From: Lindgomyces ingoldianus
Taxonomy: Eukaryota > Ascomycota > Dothideomycetes > Pleosporales > Lindgomycetaceae
Direction of reading: 5' to 3'
Length of the DNA: 64,000 bases
Assembly (NCBI RefSeq): GCF_010093535.1
Contig: NW_022985166.1
Span: forward strand, 536,410 to 600,409
The position numbers and the translations under genes were made by a program. How positions within the stretch are numbered: position 1 is the first letter of the stretch; each line of letters starts with the position of its first letter. The notes under the pieces are model-generated. The model had not been told where the DNA came from, ran no database searches, and saw nothing but the letters and a program-made list of their open reading frames with translations. This document shows, in pieces, positions 21,344 to 32,478 of this stretch.

Positions 21344-22048
21344 TGACAGATTTAACTGATCTGCTAGTCTTAAAGACTGCAATCATACTTAATACAACCA
21401 ACGACTGGGACTGATGGATCTACCTCCAAAAGTCAGTCGCGCAGCAGCTGTTTGTATAGGAATACTGCAACCCAGAGCTCTCAGCAGCTGAGGTGAGGAT
21501 ACTAGGAGACGAACCAGTCGAACCAACATACGGCGATCATCAATCCGGGGCTACTAAACCATTTGACATGGATGCGAAGAGCCTATCCAACTATACCGCC
21601 GACTACAATCGATGGGAGCGCAAAATTACAGAGTACAAGACCGCTAGAGATTTGCGCAGAGATCTCCCGTACAGTCGCACTCCAGCACTACTCCCCAATT
21701 GAGGATCACAATGATGCCTACAGCAATCTCGTAGCGCTCAAACGTCAATTGGCACCAACCAGCACCGATCGCCAAAGGATACTTATAGAGCAATACCGAG
21801 CTCTTCAAAAGAAACCACGCAAGGATTTTGAGGCATGGCTGAACGAATGGCTACAAACTGTCGGGCAGTGCAGAAGAGCGAGTCTTCCAGATGTCCAGGG
21901 TACCCGCGCGCAAACTGACTTTCTTCATACTATTAAGCCTCTAGCACCAGAGTTCGCAGCAAGCGCACTGCTCCATATCACAGAGAAAGAGCGGCCTAAG
22001 TTCAAACCTGGTGCGAAACCTCCCTGCATCTGCGGCAGCATCTATTGA
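21344..22048 (+). pseudogene. Copia-type gag fragment, broken
   Basis: Reads MTDLTDLLVLKTAIILNTT from 21344, a fungal copia gag start. It is interrupted by TGA (CGA in the right arm) and TAG (both arms). A frameshift near 21680 then leads into the stretch DRQRILIEQYRALQKKPRK and FEAWLNEWLQTVGQCRRA, typical of the gag (UBN2-like) helical domain. It ends within the centre of the palindrome. The right arm carries an inverted copy of only the first ~80 codons. No functional protein is expected. Confidence 0.75.
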
Positions 22049-22660
22049 TTTAGCGAATGCAAATATTTGAACCCTCCTACGTGTATAGTCGGATAGGCTC
22101 TTCGCATCCATGTCAGATGGTTTAGTAGCCCCGGATTGATGATCGCCGTATGTTGGTTCGACTGGTTCGTCTCCTAGTATCCTCACCTCAGCTGCTGAGA
22201 GCTCTGGGTTGCAGTATTCCTATACAAACAGCTGCTGCGCGACTGACTTTTGGAGGTAGATCCATCGGTCCCAGTCGTTGGCTGTATTAAGTATGATTGC
22301 AGTCTTTGAGTCTAGCAGATCAGTTGAATCTGTCATGTTGGTAATGTAGTTAGTTAACAGTTATAGCAATAGTCTATAGACAGGTTTGTCCTTGCGGTGC
22401 TTGACTGAGAGCTTTGGTAGCGTACTCAGGAGGTTATAGAGGTCGCGATTGATGCGACTGGTAAAGTAGAGACTTTGAGTCACCTCTTTAGACCACAGGG
22501 TCAAGATTGGTGACTGATTAGTCTTAAAAGATACCTAAAGTGCTGCAAAAGAGCGACTTTGAGGTGGTAGTGAATGACAAAGAGGTCACAATTGTACGTA
22601 GGGTGTCAAAGGAGCTCTACAGCTCGATTGACTAGCAAGCGATTGCCGGGCTCATAACTG

Positions 22661-22862
22661 TGAAGCTAGGAGGAGTAGAGGCATGAGGAACTGGATTCAT
22701 TGCTAAAGGAGGGCAACTACGGGTTTATATAGTACTAGATGAACCCATCATGTGACTTAAGGCCACCAATAGCTCTAGGCTGCAGCAGGTGGCGTGGCTA
22801 GACAGCAGTAGGTCAAAGGAGTGTAGGTGGCTAGAGCATGGAGAGCTCCGTAACTGCAAACA
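22661..22862 (-). repeat. Right LTR (202 bp), inverted relative to the left LTR
   Basis: Reverse complement of the left LTR with scattered transitions, again TG...CA (minus orientation). It is followed inward by the same primer-binding site in the form CAGTTATGAGCCCGG. Same length as the left LTR. Confidence 0.85.
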
Positions 22863-25664
22863 GAAAGACTTTGACCTCAAATTAAGTCCCAACCGATACC
22901 CTAATATGATCTCAGTATTCAATCGACTTCCTAATTATACCCTTTCCTCATCGTGGAGCAGATCAACATCCAGCAGGCCTCCTGTACCTTTCATTCCCTT
23001 CTAATCCTTGTCCTTCATCCCAATTCATTATTAAGGCACTATGAAGCACGAGTATCGAAGACAATCATACACCTTCTAGTTCAGCAGAAGCTGGCCCAAG
23101 GCCCAATGTACAAACATGTAACAAGCCTCCACCACCCCCTCCCTAGTCCAATCAGTCACCCTATCTACTCAGTAGTACCCTTCTCTCTGTACGCATTAAC
23201 GCACGATAGCAAGAAGATTGAATATACTAGTAGAGAACCATACACATCATATATCACATTGAAGACAATATAGTACAGCAGAGGAGAAAAAAACCCTCTT
23301 CCCCAGCATCTAGCAACCATCCATCCACCCCGGCTCTCCATCTCAATTCCCTACCTTTTTAATGCCCTTCTTTCTCTCCCCATATTCGTCGTTAAGGACG
23401 ATCCCCACTCGGATTATTTCCTTAGGCTTCTCTTAGAGCTTCTCTACTAGCTTCTTCTCTCCTCCCACTGCTACGTAATGCGCAACATGGAGGGGTAAGT
23501 GACGACAGGAATTTGCGTCCTGTTGACGTTCTAGCTGCACCCAGTAAGAGATTCAATAGATTAACTACACTCTCTTCATATCCCCTGTTACGTGGTGATA
23601 TATATGCACAAACCTTAATCCGTTGAAACATTCTTATTCTACTTTCTATCTCATTCAGATTCTCTAGAAACTCCTTTATAGGCTTCCTCTCTGTCCTGCC
23701 ATAGCCTAGCATGTACCTTCCACATTGCTATCTAAAACATTAGTAAGATGCGCCTCTAGCCCTGTCACCCAAACATGGAAGGGCTGAAATATGCACCCCC
23801 TGCGGCCTCTCCACCCCCATGATCATTTCTGAATTGGAGCGAGTGGGCCTTCAAGCACATCATCAGCCCGTTCTGCAACTAGACTACCAGATCAGGTGTG
23901 AAAATCTCAAGGACGCGCATAATTTGGAGCACGCGCTGATTGATAACTGAGCAAAAATCTCAGCTCTATATAGCGGCGGCAATATGATACAAAGATAGAG
24001 CCTCAAGGTTTTATCAGGAATGAAAAACTATAGCTAAGCCTAGAATAGCGTCAATATGCGAGCCATACTCATTGTGGAATATAGGGCACTCTGGTAGTGC
24101 GAAACATCTCATGAAGACAGGTAGGTAACGGAGCTTCGAGAGCTCCATAGCTGTGAACATCAGATCCCACCTGGAGAAAACTTCTACCTTCTATTTCATA
24201 TCCACACGGAAAGTCAAGCACACCGTATACTTTACAAAGTGAGCCTGCACACAAAAGGGCCAGGCTCAGAGAATAGTTCTAGTAAAAAGGTCATCGTTGC
24301 TCATCTAAGATCCAATGCTTCGGTGATGGGATATAAAGTCTTTATCCGTGCAACAGATATGGAGGCAGGTATTTAGGATCTAGGGTTTGAGAAGGTACCT
24401 AGAAGCACTAAAAAATAAACTGGGCGGCCAAAGACGAAAAATGGGGAATGGTCATGCGAATCAAGCATTAAGCCACTAAACAACAAGAGGATAGTAAACT
24501 GTTTTATTTTTTCAGGAAAATTCAGCAATCAGGGACGAATAACCGTAGCACTCTAATTAGTAATTATTTAGATTAAATATTAAGACATAGAAACTACGCT
24601 CTCTAATACAGGATTTAATTAAACTGTGAGAGTCTACTTAAAGTTACCATCACCTAAAATGTACAGCAGTGTGATAAGCCTTTAGAGACAAAAATTTCTA
24701 ATTTTAGATTTTATACTTCCCGAATAGGTCCCTTATTCGCAGCACTTACGTCCTAATACTTTTATTCTAGTAGCTTGTCACGTCTTCTGCTATGTGTTGG
24801 CAGTGCGCACTTTGAAATGTATATATATACCACGAGGATGCATGGTGGTGCTTACACTTTCAAAAGATGCCAATATGGGGAAGCTAGAGTCCCGTAGAGA
24901 AAGGAATTGGAATAAATTAACTGTTCAATCGGATCACGCACCTCGGAAGGACTGGAGTGAATCAACAAAGTCAGGTGCACCGGAAGTCAGTATTTCTCAC
25001 CTGAAAGATTTGCCCTCACATATGGAAATTTGTTATCAGCGACTCCAATTTGAGGTGGCTATACACTTCCTTGGGCCTGCGCTGCGAACTTACCGTGGCG
25101 GACTACGATTTACCGCGAAATGTGGGATTTGGGCATTATATTCACGGAAATTATCCTACCCGTTCTTAACCCCCCGACCGCAACCCAGCAAAGCAGAGGG
25201 CTCAACTGTAAATTGGCTCTCGTCCTTGCGCAATCACTCGTGGTAAGGATGAGCAGCGTAGTTAAATTTCACATTGCGGCCTCGCTAACAGCCGTTGAGC
25301 GTTGGGGGCCAGTCCTTGCAACCGCGCAATATGGTCTCACTGGTAGGTTCCAGCGCGCTAAAACCATCAAACTGCCACTCTCCCAACGCATCAGCGGCCA
25401 GCTAGAAGGCAACCCCAAGCCACAGACTCCAATCCGGTCGCCCTGTTCAAGCAGCCGGGCCACGACAACAAAATAGCAGACTCAATGTAACGTTGCTCTA
25501 CGCTGGAGGGTGTAGTAAACGAATCGCTTTCGTCAAGTGTGGGTTTGAGGCTTGATGGCCGAGGAGATGACTACAACTGTCAAGAGCGGAATGTGTCACT
25601 CTCAATGCTGGTAACCCTCCCGAACTACACAAGTAACTAAACCAATACGATCATTTGCTCACCA
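22863..25664. other. Gene-poor, degenerate repeat-like island
   Basis: About 2.8 kb without a convincing gene. Fragmentary open frames exist: minus 23712-23422 (96 residues, KPIKEFLENLNEIESRIR, possibly the remains of a transposon or lost gene) and plus 24794-25246 (150 residues, no family recognised). AT content rises around 24480-24790. Stops occur in all frames over most of the stretch, which fits decayed repeats beside the retroelement. No RNA gene was found. Confidence 0.5.
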
Positions 25665-28122
25665 CTACGCCCTAATCATGTGTACCAAACTAACTTCGAA
25701 CACCCGGACCGAGTTATCGTCACTTGCAACCCCAAGTTGTTGCTTCTCGTTCTCCATGTTGGGCCTCCACGCAATTCGATTGATGGATCGAGCCGGGTTT
25801 AGCTTCGTATCAACCTTGGAAACCTGGACTTGCTCCAGCGCCGTTGGCAATCCACTACAGATGCTTATTTCGCCACCGTCCGTGCCATACGCGAACACGA
25901 ATTGATCTTGTATTACGTGTTGAATACATGCGACCGCAGTTACTGCTGAGGTTGCGGAAATCGTTGTCTTAAGCTGCGCTTCGCTTCCAGAAAACTGCCA
26001 GATCTTCACGCTTTTATCTCTGCCTGCTGTCAAGAAGGTGTGCTCAATTGGGGCCCAAGAAGTATCCAGAATCATTCGGGTGTGTCCTTTGGGGTTTGAC
26101 AGCGCGAGACTATAAGTGGAGTTCGTACCACGTTTCCAAACAGCCCACTGTCTGTCCCTTCCGACGCTGAGTAGGTATTGGTCATCGTGAGAGAACTGCA
26201 AGGCGGTCACTGTGAGAGAATGAGCTTTCAGCGGGGGCTTAACTTCTAGCCATTCTTTGGTATCGTAGATGCGGACTACTGCGTGGTCAATGGCGCTTGC
26301 CCGGCATGCCGTTGCTACTAGGGTACCGTCATTACTAGTTGCTACCGCTGATATTTCGTAACCATGTCCGTAGAGCTTCTCGGTTTCAGGCCAGAGTAAG
26401 TGCCGCGCAAGGTGGTCTTCAAAAGGCGGGTGATCAAAGTCCAGAGTCGATTTCCGAATGAAGGAGGCAGGATCGACAGCCTCTCGCTCGTCTTCGTCAG
26501 TCACAGAGGCTGGTTCATAGTCTTCCACAGCTTGGATGGCTTTGTTTGACAACCCAAGAACAGGAATATTGGCGGCATCGATAAATCCCTTAGATGTTGT
26601 TTGAATATGGCAAAGCTTATTCAAAATGTCGGCAACACCCTTGGGTTCATCAAACACCCGTAGGAGCTTTTCATCTGCCCCAGAAATGAACTGAGTATCT
26701 GTCACAGAATCGATGCAATTAAGATCGTATCCGTGGATCTGAGGTCTAGATAGTTCATGCCATGATGACCTATTCTCTCGCTTCCATTCGGTAAAGAGCC
26801 TCGTTGTTTGGTCGGAACTAGTGGAGAGAAGATATGATCCATCTTTTGACCAACATAATCCCTTCACTTCTCGTATGTGGCCAGTAATTGCGACCTGCTG
26901 CACCCACACATGTTCCGAAGACGAATACGTCCACTTTCTCCAACTTCCAGTTCGACCTAGTGAGACAATGGTATTGGCATCGGGAGACCATAGTCCGATC
27001 CAGAATCCTCCCGCGCTGCCAGTCGCAGTTGTCGAACCTTTTTGTGCGCTAATTTCGCCTAGTCTAGTGACGCAGACCCATACCCCAGAATTCGGGTCCG
27101 ACTCCCAGATAGCAAGAGAATTATCTTCAGACGTGGAGAGAAGTTGTAGCTTTCCTTCCCGATGTCTCCATGATGCTGTGTATATCCAATCTTCATGCCC
27201 TAATAATAAAGCCTCAAATGTAATAGAATACCTCGCGTCTTTGGACTCGATCCTGTGGGCCTTGTTGGATAATGATTTTCCAAGTATTCCGAGGGCAGGA
27301 TCATTGAGTGCACTGCTTACTGCAGGTAACTCTTCGCCTGTGTGTACGCGCCAAAGACGGATGTACTTGTCTTGGCTCGCTGAGGCCAGCAACAGGTCGC
27401 TCTCCCTGTTGCCCTTCCGTTCCCGGGTAAATTCCAACGCACGAATCCATCCCTCATGGCCGGAAAGGGTTGCAACAAGATCAAAATGAGTATCTCGGGA
27501 AAGGAAAATTTGGATTGTACTCCTTGTTCCAGCTACAGCTAAGATAAGCGAAGAATCGTCTAGGAACTCAAGCGCAATATTCAAGGGGAAAAACTTTGGT
27601 GACAATATGATTGTCTGAAGCAATTCGGCGTTAATGTTAGAGAAATCAGCATCATGCAGAAGCCTCCAGATCTTGACAGTACCATCTGATGCTCCGGTAG
27701 CAAAGATGTCAGACGCCGGTAAGGTTGCGATGCGGATGATTGGGCTCTGATGTTCAGTGATAGTCTTCACTGCCTCATAGATGATTTCTGGGTAACCATG
27801 ACATCGCCATATCCGGAGTGTGTGGTCGGCGGAACCACTCAGAAGGATTGATTTGGATGAAATCTCAGTAGGAAAGAACTTCACTGCATTGACTGCCTTG
27901 TTATGTCCATTTAGTAGGGAGCGAACACCACGGAGTCCATGATCCTGCGCACATGTTAAATTGTGCGATTCAACCCGTTCTTTGGCTGCTTACCAAAGGA
28001 TTCCACAAGGCTATGGAGTTGTCTGCTCCGAAAGCCAGTAGCTGGAGGCCTTTAGTATCCCAGTCGGCGGCGGCGGGATTCCTGTTGCCTCCTATTGAGA
28101 TAAAAATCTCCGAGATATTCAT
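25665..28122 (-). CDS. ELP2: Elongator complex subunit 2 (WD40 protein)
   Basis: Two exons, 28122-27994 and 27944-25665, encode 802 residues, the normal Elp2 length. Elp2 is a double seven-bladed WD40 propeller in the Elp1-Elp2-Elp3 core of Elongator, which adds the cm5 side chain (leading to mcm5/ncm5) to U34 of tRNAs. Family marks: an N-terminal GGNRNPAAADWDTKGLQLLAFG, a first propeller with SGSADHTLRIW and GASDGTVKIW, the inter-propeller linker with FIDAANIPVLGLSNKAIQ, then the diagnostic LYGHGYEISAVATS and SVGRDRQWAVWKR. Cytosolic and nuclear. The gene is divergent from URM1 with only 173 bp between the start codons. No truncation is seen. Confidence 0.95.
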
Positions 28123-28295
28123 CCTCGTCGTTAGGTTGGTTGGTTGGGATGTGAAAAGTCAGAAGTCCTTCGAAATCATCGAAGTTAGTCTCGCTTATTT
28201 CACTATTTCAAGACTAGCTCCTAAACCTTAAACCAAAGGCCTCCAAGGGTTCCACATTTCCAAGTGCGATCGCTCTATCATCCACCCAAGCATTG
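28123..28295. promoter_or_regulatory. Shared divergent promoter of ELP2 and URM1
   Basis: 173 bp between the two start codons, so both promoters must overlap here. No defined factor site can be named. The shared location suggests coordinated expression of two genes acting on the same tRNA base. Confidence 0.7.
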
Positions 28296-28742
28296 ATGTC
28301 GAGTTCCAAGATGAAAAATGCTGATGAGATTGCAATAACGGTAGAGTTCAGGTATGTTATTTTATATGGGACCTCCAACATTGGCTCAAGAAGACTAACA
28401 GAGGGAAGTGGAGGGCTAGAGATGCTCTTCTCAAATGAACGAAAACACTCGCTCTCGATCCCCGCTAACGACCAGGGTGGATCGCGCTCGAACATTGCAT
28501 CCCTGGTGAGATATCTCTGTCAGAACACCATGAAAGATCCAAGAAAGGATCTCTTTGTTCTTGATGGAACAGTGTGAGTATTCCCTCACTGAAAGCTACA
28601 TCGTATCGCTGACAGTCCGGTTAGCCGACCAGGTATACTAGTACTCATCAATGATGCAGACTGGGAGCTTGAGGGAGAGGACAAGTATGAGATAAAAAGT
28701 GGTGACAACATCTTGTTTGTCTCAACACTTCATGGGGGTTAG
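28296..28742 (+). CDS. URM1: Ubiquitin-related modifier 1
   Basis: Three exons, 28296-28351, 28409-28573 and 28625-28742, encode 112 residues. Urm1 is a beta-grasp sulfur carrier: its C-terminal Gly-Gly is activated by Uba4, thiocarboxylated, and supplies sulfur for 2-thiolation of U34 in tRNAs through Ncs2/Ncs6; it also conjugates to proteins under oxidative stress. The acceptor at 28408 gives [19 protein letters not shown], the conserved N-terminal strand and loop; an acceptor nearer the donor would add residues. The third exon reads [17 protein letters not shown] and ends FVSTLHGG, the invariant tail. Located head-to-head with ELP2. Confidence 0.95.
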
Positions 28743-29125
28743 TTGAATGAACACGAGCTCCGTGGGCCTATTGTCGGAGAGAAACTACTGTGGTTCTGTA
28801 AGAAAGATTTCAGTATGACAATGTTTTTCTTGTCGAAGTTTGGTTGTTGAAGTAATATTGCTAAAAACGCCTCACCTTTACCAGTATTTCCATGTTGACT
28901 CCAAACTTTGTTTCGCCCCCGCTAGTATAAAGCCAAAGAAGCCCCACGCTTTGATTCAAATTTTCTTTGGATATCCCCCTACACACACGAAATCAAAACA
29001 CAATTTCCACACAGCATACCCACACAACACCGCCGGCACACCGCACTTGCTCGCCAAACCAAGCCAAGGCACTTCCAAACGCCATGCAATAAAGCTGAAG
29101 CACTTAAAATTCATTAAAGACCAAA
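28743..29125. other. Intergenic
   Basis: About 380 bp: URM1 3' end and promoter of the next plus-strand gene. No further signal. Confidence 0.5.
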
Positions 29126-30124
29126 ATGAGCGTCCTGTTAGATTTAGAAGTCCCTCTTGAGACACCACCCAAAGAATCCAACAATAATGACCAAGGCTTG
29201 CAAGCGGAAGCCAGCCCCGAAATCGTGGGCCATCTCCTACGTATTTCCCCCGTAGAATTCATCGTGACGGCTCCTCCATCGGAATTGGATGAGATCGGCC
29301 TCAGTACTTGCTGGAGCTTCATGAACAAACACTCTCACCTAATACCGTCTGTTCTAAAAGCCTCCAATGTTCCCCCTAGTGACCCCACTCATCTACACCG
29401 GAGCTGTATGGCACGAGATCTTACGGTTTTCATGTACCGCGTCGGTGTTGGAGCCCCCACCTCATGGCACTATGGTCAGTGGGCTCGATCGAGTGTCTTG
29501 GATAGTTTCCAGAGCCCCATCTTCCTAAGTTACCTCCGCCAATTTTTAGAATATCAGAACATCCGATTTGGCCTTGCTGAGTGTGAGCTCGATGATTGTA
29601 CCGTCGGCACATATCGCGATTACCTGCTTGCGGTTCTACTAGTATGGGAAGCACGAGACCTCGAGTGTGTTCACCAACATCTGCTCAAAGCTAACGGGGA
29701 ACCCGAAACAGCGCTAAAGCATACGATTGGGGCTCTTAGTCGAGCTGAGTACTTTCTTGGATCGAGAATGAGAAGCCCATATCCATATTCAATGCGCCAA
29801 TTCTTCGTGTACTATCGGAAAATGCAAGGTATGATTCTATGCTCCCCACCGGATCCGGCCATGACACCAGAAATCCAAGAGATTCGCCAGAAGAGTAAAT
29901 ATATAGCAAGGGTCGGTGTCGAAACCCTATGCGAAAGGATGGGAGAGTTAAAAGATGAGCCGGACAGCCCCATTGGCAAGATTGGATACTATTGGGAGAA
30001 ACCGAGCATTTTGGACCGAGCATATGGGATTTATCGTAACGGCGACATCACAGCTCCGAGTAGGAGGCGGGCGCTCTGGACCAGAATCCAATGGGAGCCA
30101 CGTTCTTTTAGTGTAACATTCTAA
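29126..30124 (+). CDS. Hypothetical protein, 332 residues
   Basis: Uninterrupted single-exon frame, ATG context CAAAATGAG. No family recognised. The protein is mostly helical, with an acidic and Asn-rich start, a segment HYGQWARSSVLDSFQSPIFL, VGTYRDYLLAVLLVWEARDL and SMRQFFVYYRKMQGMILC, and a basic end (SRRRALWTRIQWEP). No signal peptide or convincing membrane helix. Codon use and intact length argue for a real gene. It lies between URM1 and a dead transposon, so it may be lineage-restricted; this is an inference from position alone. Confidence 0.65.
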   Translation: MSVLLDLEVPLETPPKESNNNDQGLQAEASPEIVGHLLRISPVEFIVTAPPSELDEIGLSTCWSFMNKHSHLIPSVLKASNVPPSDPTHLHRSCMARDLTVFMYRVGVGAPTSWHYGQWARSSVLDSFQSPIFLSYLRQFLEYQNIRFGLAECELDDCTVGTYRDYLLAVLLVWEARDLECVHQHLLKANGEPETALKHTIGALSRAEYFLGSRMRSPYPYSMRQFFVYYRKMQGMILCSPPDPAMTPEIQEIRQKSKYIARVGVETLCERMGELKDEPDSPIGKIGYYWEKPSILDRAYGIYRNGDITAPSRRRALWTRIQWEPRSFSVTF

Positions 30125-30222
30125 AGCGGAGGTTGCCACTAAAACCTGAGTCCGGATCGATTTGGCGCTAGGAACTTCTGCTTGAGTCGTTTTGCAGGGT
30201 TTACATTAATTATCCAATATTA

Positions 30223-32051
30223 CAGTCAAACCCCGCCAAGCCGATAGGAATCCAGCCACGTCAATTCAATCGCCTTACTAAGGGTATCGGCTTACTAGGG
30301 TTGCCAAGATGTGTCTTAGCAATAATTTAATTATATAAGCCAACTATCTAGTGTTTGTTAGCGCTAATGTTAAGCCTTGTAGGCTTAATATTGCCTCTCT
30401 AGGCGCTTAAGTTAGCAGATGTCTGTATTAATTACTGTCTCTTAGTGTTGTTAGTATTATAGGAGTAACTAGATAGCCTAAATTACTTAATAAGTTATAG
30501 GTAGAAGTATAATCTTACTCTTATCTTTAGCTTAAGCCTTCTTAGTATTAACACTATTATTATGCTCTGTAACTATATCCTTAAGCATTTAATCTTCCTT
30601 CCTAATATTAGTGTCTTTATTAATTAGATTAAGGAAGTTACTAAGGCTTATTATATTCTATATCTAGCTAGCCTCCTGCGTACAATTGTATAGGCCTAAG
30701 AGGTCTAGTTCTAGCTAGAGGGGTAGCTGCAGTACCTGTAGTAGGATAACTGTACTGCAGTAGAAGCAATTATATATTATTAAGCTTAATATATTATTTA
30801 TCTAAGTAATGCGCAGCTATTAAAGCGTGTTTTAAAGTGTAATTATTAATAGAAGGTTGTAGCTAGCCTTATACTTCTTTACTATAAATTAAAGCTAGTA
30901 TTTTTTATAGTAGGTCTTTAAATTCTAAATAATCCCTTAATTAAAAAGTTAATATAGGCTTGTTATATTTAGTAAAAAAAAGGCAACATAGATATAAGAT
31001 AGTAAAGAAGCCTACTATAAGCCTTAAATATAAGCCTTAAAGTTATTTATAAGAAGAAGAATTAGCTAAGCTGTAACACTGCTATAAAAATATATTAACT
31101 ACTTAGCTATAAGTGTTAAGTTTATCTATGCCTTATTTACACGCTAATATATATTAAGCGCTTAGAGATTAATACTACAGAGAGGTTAAGGCTGCTTAGC
31201 ATAGCTAATAAGCTATAAAGATAGCTAATAAAAGCTAGTTACATTAGTACAGCATACTACAGTAATTCTTAACTTTAACTTTTTAACTCTAGGTAAAGGC
31301 TAGGTTAATAGCTTTTTTGCTAGTGTATTTCTCTAAAATAACTTTATCTTATTTATATTATATATATCCTTTTTAGCATACTTGCTATAAATTATTTAAA
31401 CTAATTTTATTACTTTCTTTGCTGCAGTATTGTCTACAGATCTAGCCTTACTGTAGCACTATTAAAACTTAATATTAAAGCGCTGCTAGAACTAATATAG
31501 CCAGCCCTAGCTAAACTTTAGAGGAGGTAGATGTTAATACTTGTTAATTTATAGCTAGATCTTACATGCTTTCTTAAAAAGTAGGTTGCTAGTAATATAG
31601 GCTCTGCAAGCTTCTATTAACTAGAACTACTAGAAGAGTATTAAGTTAAAGATTAGCTAATTACTAGTTATACATTACACTGCTAATAAAAGCTGCTAAG
31701 AGAGATTAAGTTAGTTAATATTATTAAACATGCTGCTTAGTAACTTAGAGACTGTTAACTAACTAATTTTATAGTTATACTGCTATAAGAACTACTGTAT
31801 ACAGTCCTTATAGCATAGTTAAGGTGTTTAACTCTTGTACTAGCTTCTAAGAGCTCTACGCTGTTCTTTTATAATCCTGCAAGCTATTACTTGTTAATTT
31901 TAGTAAGGCAATATTTTAGTGTTTTGCAGCTAATATATTAGGGGGTGAGGTATTAATTAATTTGTATAGGGGGATAATTAAGGCACAAAAAAATTATTGC
32001 AATATTAAGGTTATCAGCTTGGCAGGTGATTAGCTTGGCGGGGTTTGACTG
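30223..32051. mobile_element. RIP-degraded pogo/Fot1-like DNA transposon
   Basis: 1829-bp element with matching ends: left CAGTCAAACCCCGCCAAGC (30223) and its reverse complement at the right end (32051), flanked by TA on each side (30221-30222, 32052-32053). TA duplication, TIRs beginning CAGT and a length of ~1.8 kb fit the Tc1/mariner superfamily, pogo/Fot1 branch. The interior (about 30310-31980) is extremely rich in A/T and TpA, with stops in all frames and no readable transposase, as expected after repeat-induced point mutation. Inside the perfect 19 bp, the two ends diverge, so the repeat proper is short. Confidence 0.82.
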
Positions 32052-32053
32052 TA

Positions 32054-32478
32054 CTGCTATTTGTGTATTAGTAACCTTTGTTGCTGTGAATGAAGAACAC
32101 AAGCTCTGCGCTGTGAAAAGACAGCGGGTGCATAAAGTACACGTGACTGATTACATAACTGCAAGGCTCGTGAATTTCGAGACCTCGGGGCCAAAGAATG
32201 ATCAGAATCAACAGTTCTAGGAAGTCCGCGCCACACGCGCTAAAATAACGTACTATATTCGTACCTGCTGACTGTATCGATATTTAAATTTGTTTAGAAT
32301 TTGCCGTTCCAAATGTACGCAATCTCGCTGCGACCGTTAAGGGATCTCGTTCAGGAAGCCCACAACCCTGGCCAAGAAGACCGGAGCTCCAATACTGACT
32401 GAGAGGATCATATTACATCTCTCGCACCTGTTCTGTCGCCTACCGCCCGAACCTCAATTCTCCACTACGCACACCGCC
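32054..32478. other. Intergenic between transposon and cyclase-like gene
   Basis: About 425 bp of ordinary base composition, in contrast to the transposon. Presumed promoter of the plus-strand cyclase-like gene. Confidence 0.45.

Larger units (their letters stand above)
20777..22862. mobile_element. Palindromic Ty1/copia-derived element with inverted LTRs
   Basis: A 2086-bp insertion starting TG at 20777 and ending CA at 22862, flanked on both sides by GAAAG (20772-20776 and 22863-22867), a 5-bp target duplication typical of LTR-retrotransposon integrase. Unlike a normal element, its terminal LTRs are inverted: the right arm (22862 down to 22083, ~780 bp) is the reverse complement of the left arm (20777-21596, ~820 bp). 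Each arm holds LTR, primer-binding site and 5' gag; the 486-bp centre (21597-22082) continues gag in plus orientation only. No protease, integrase or reverse transcriptase is left, so it is non-autonomous. Arm identity is high, with mostly C/T and G/A differences plus short insertions of about 20 bp in the left arm. Confidence 0.9.

Noticed and set aside
26821..27489. 222-residue plus-strand open frame
   Set aside because: Lies fully inside ELP2 coding sequence on the other strand and has no family features.
30310..31980. Long AT-rich stretch that could be read as a centromere-like or replication region
   Set aside because: Inverted CAGT tips and TA duplications identify it as a transposon; the AT richness is explained by RIP.
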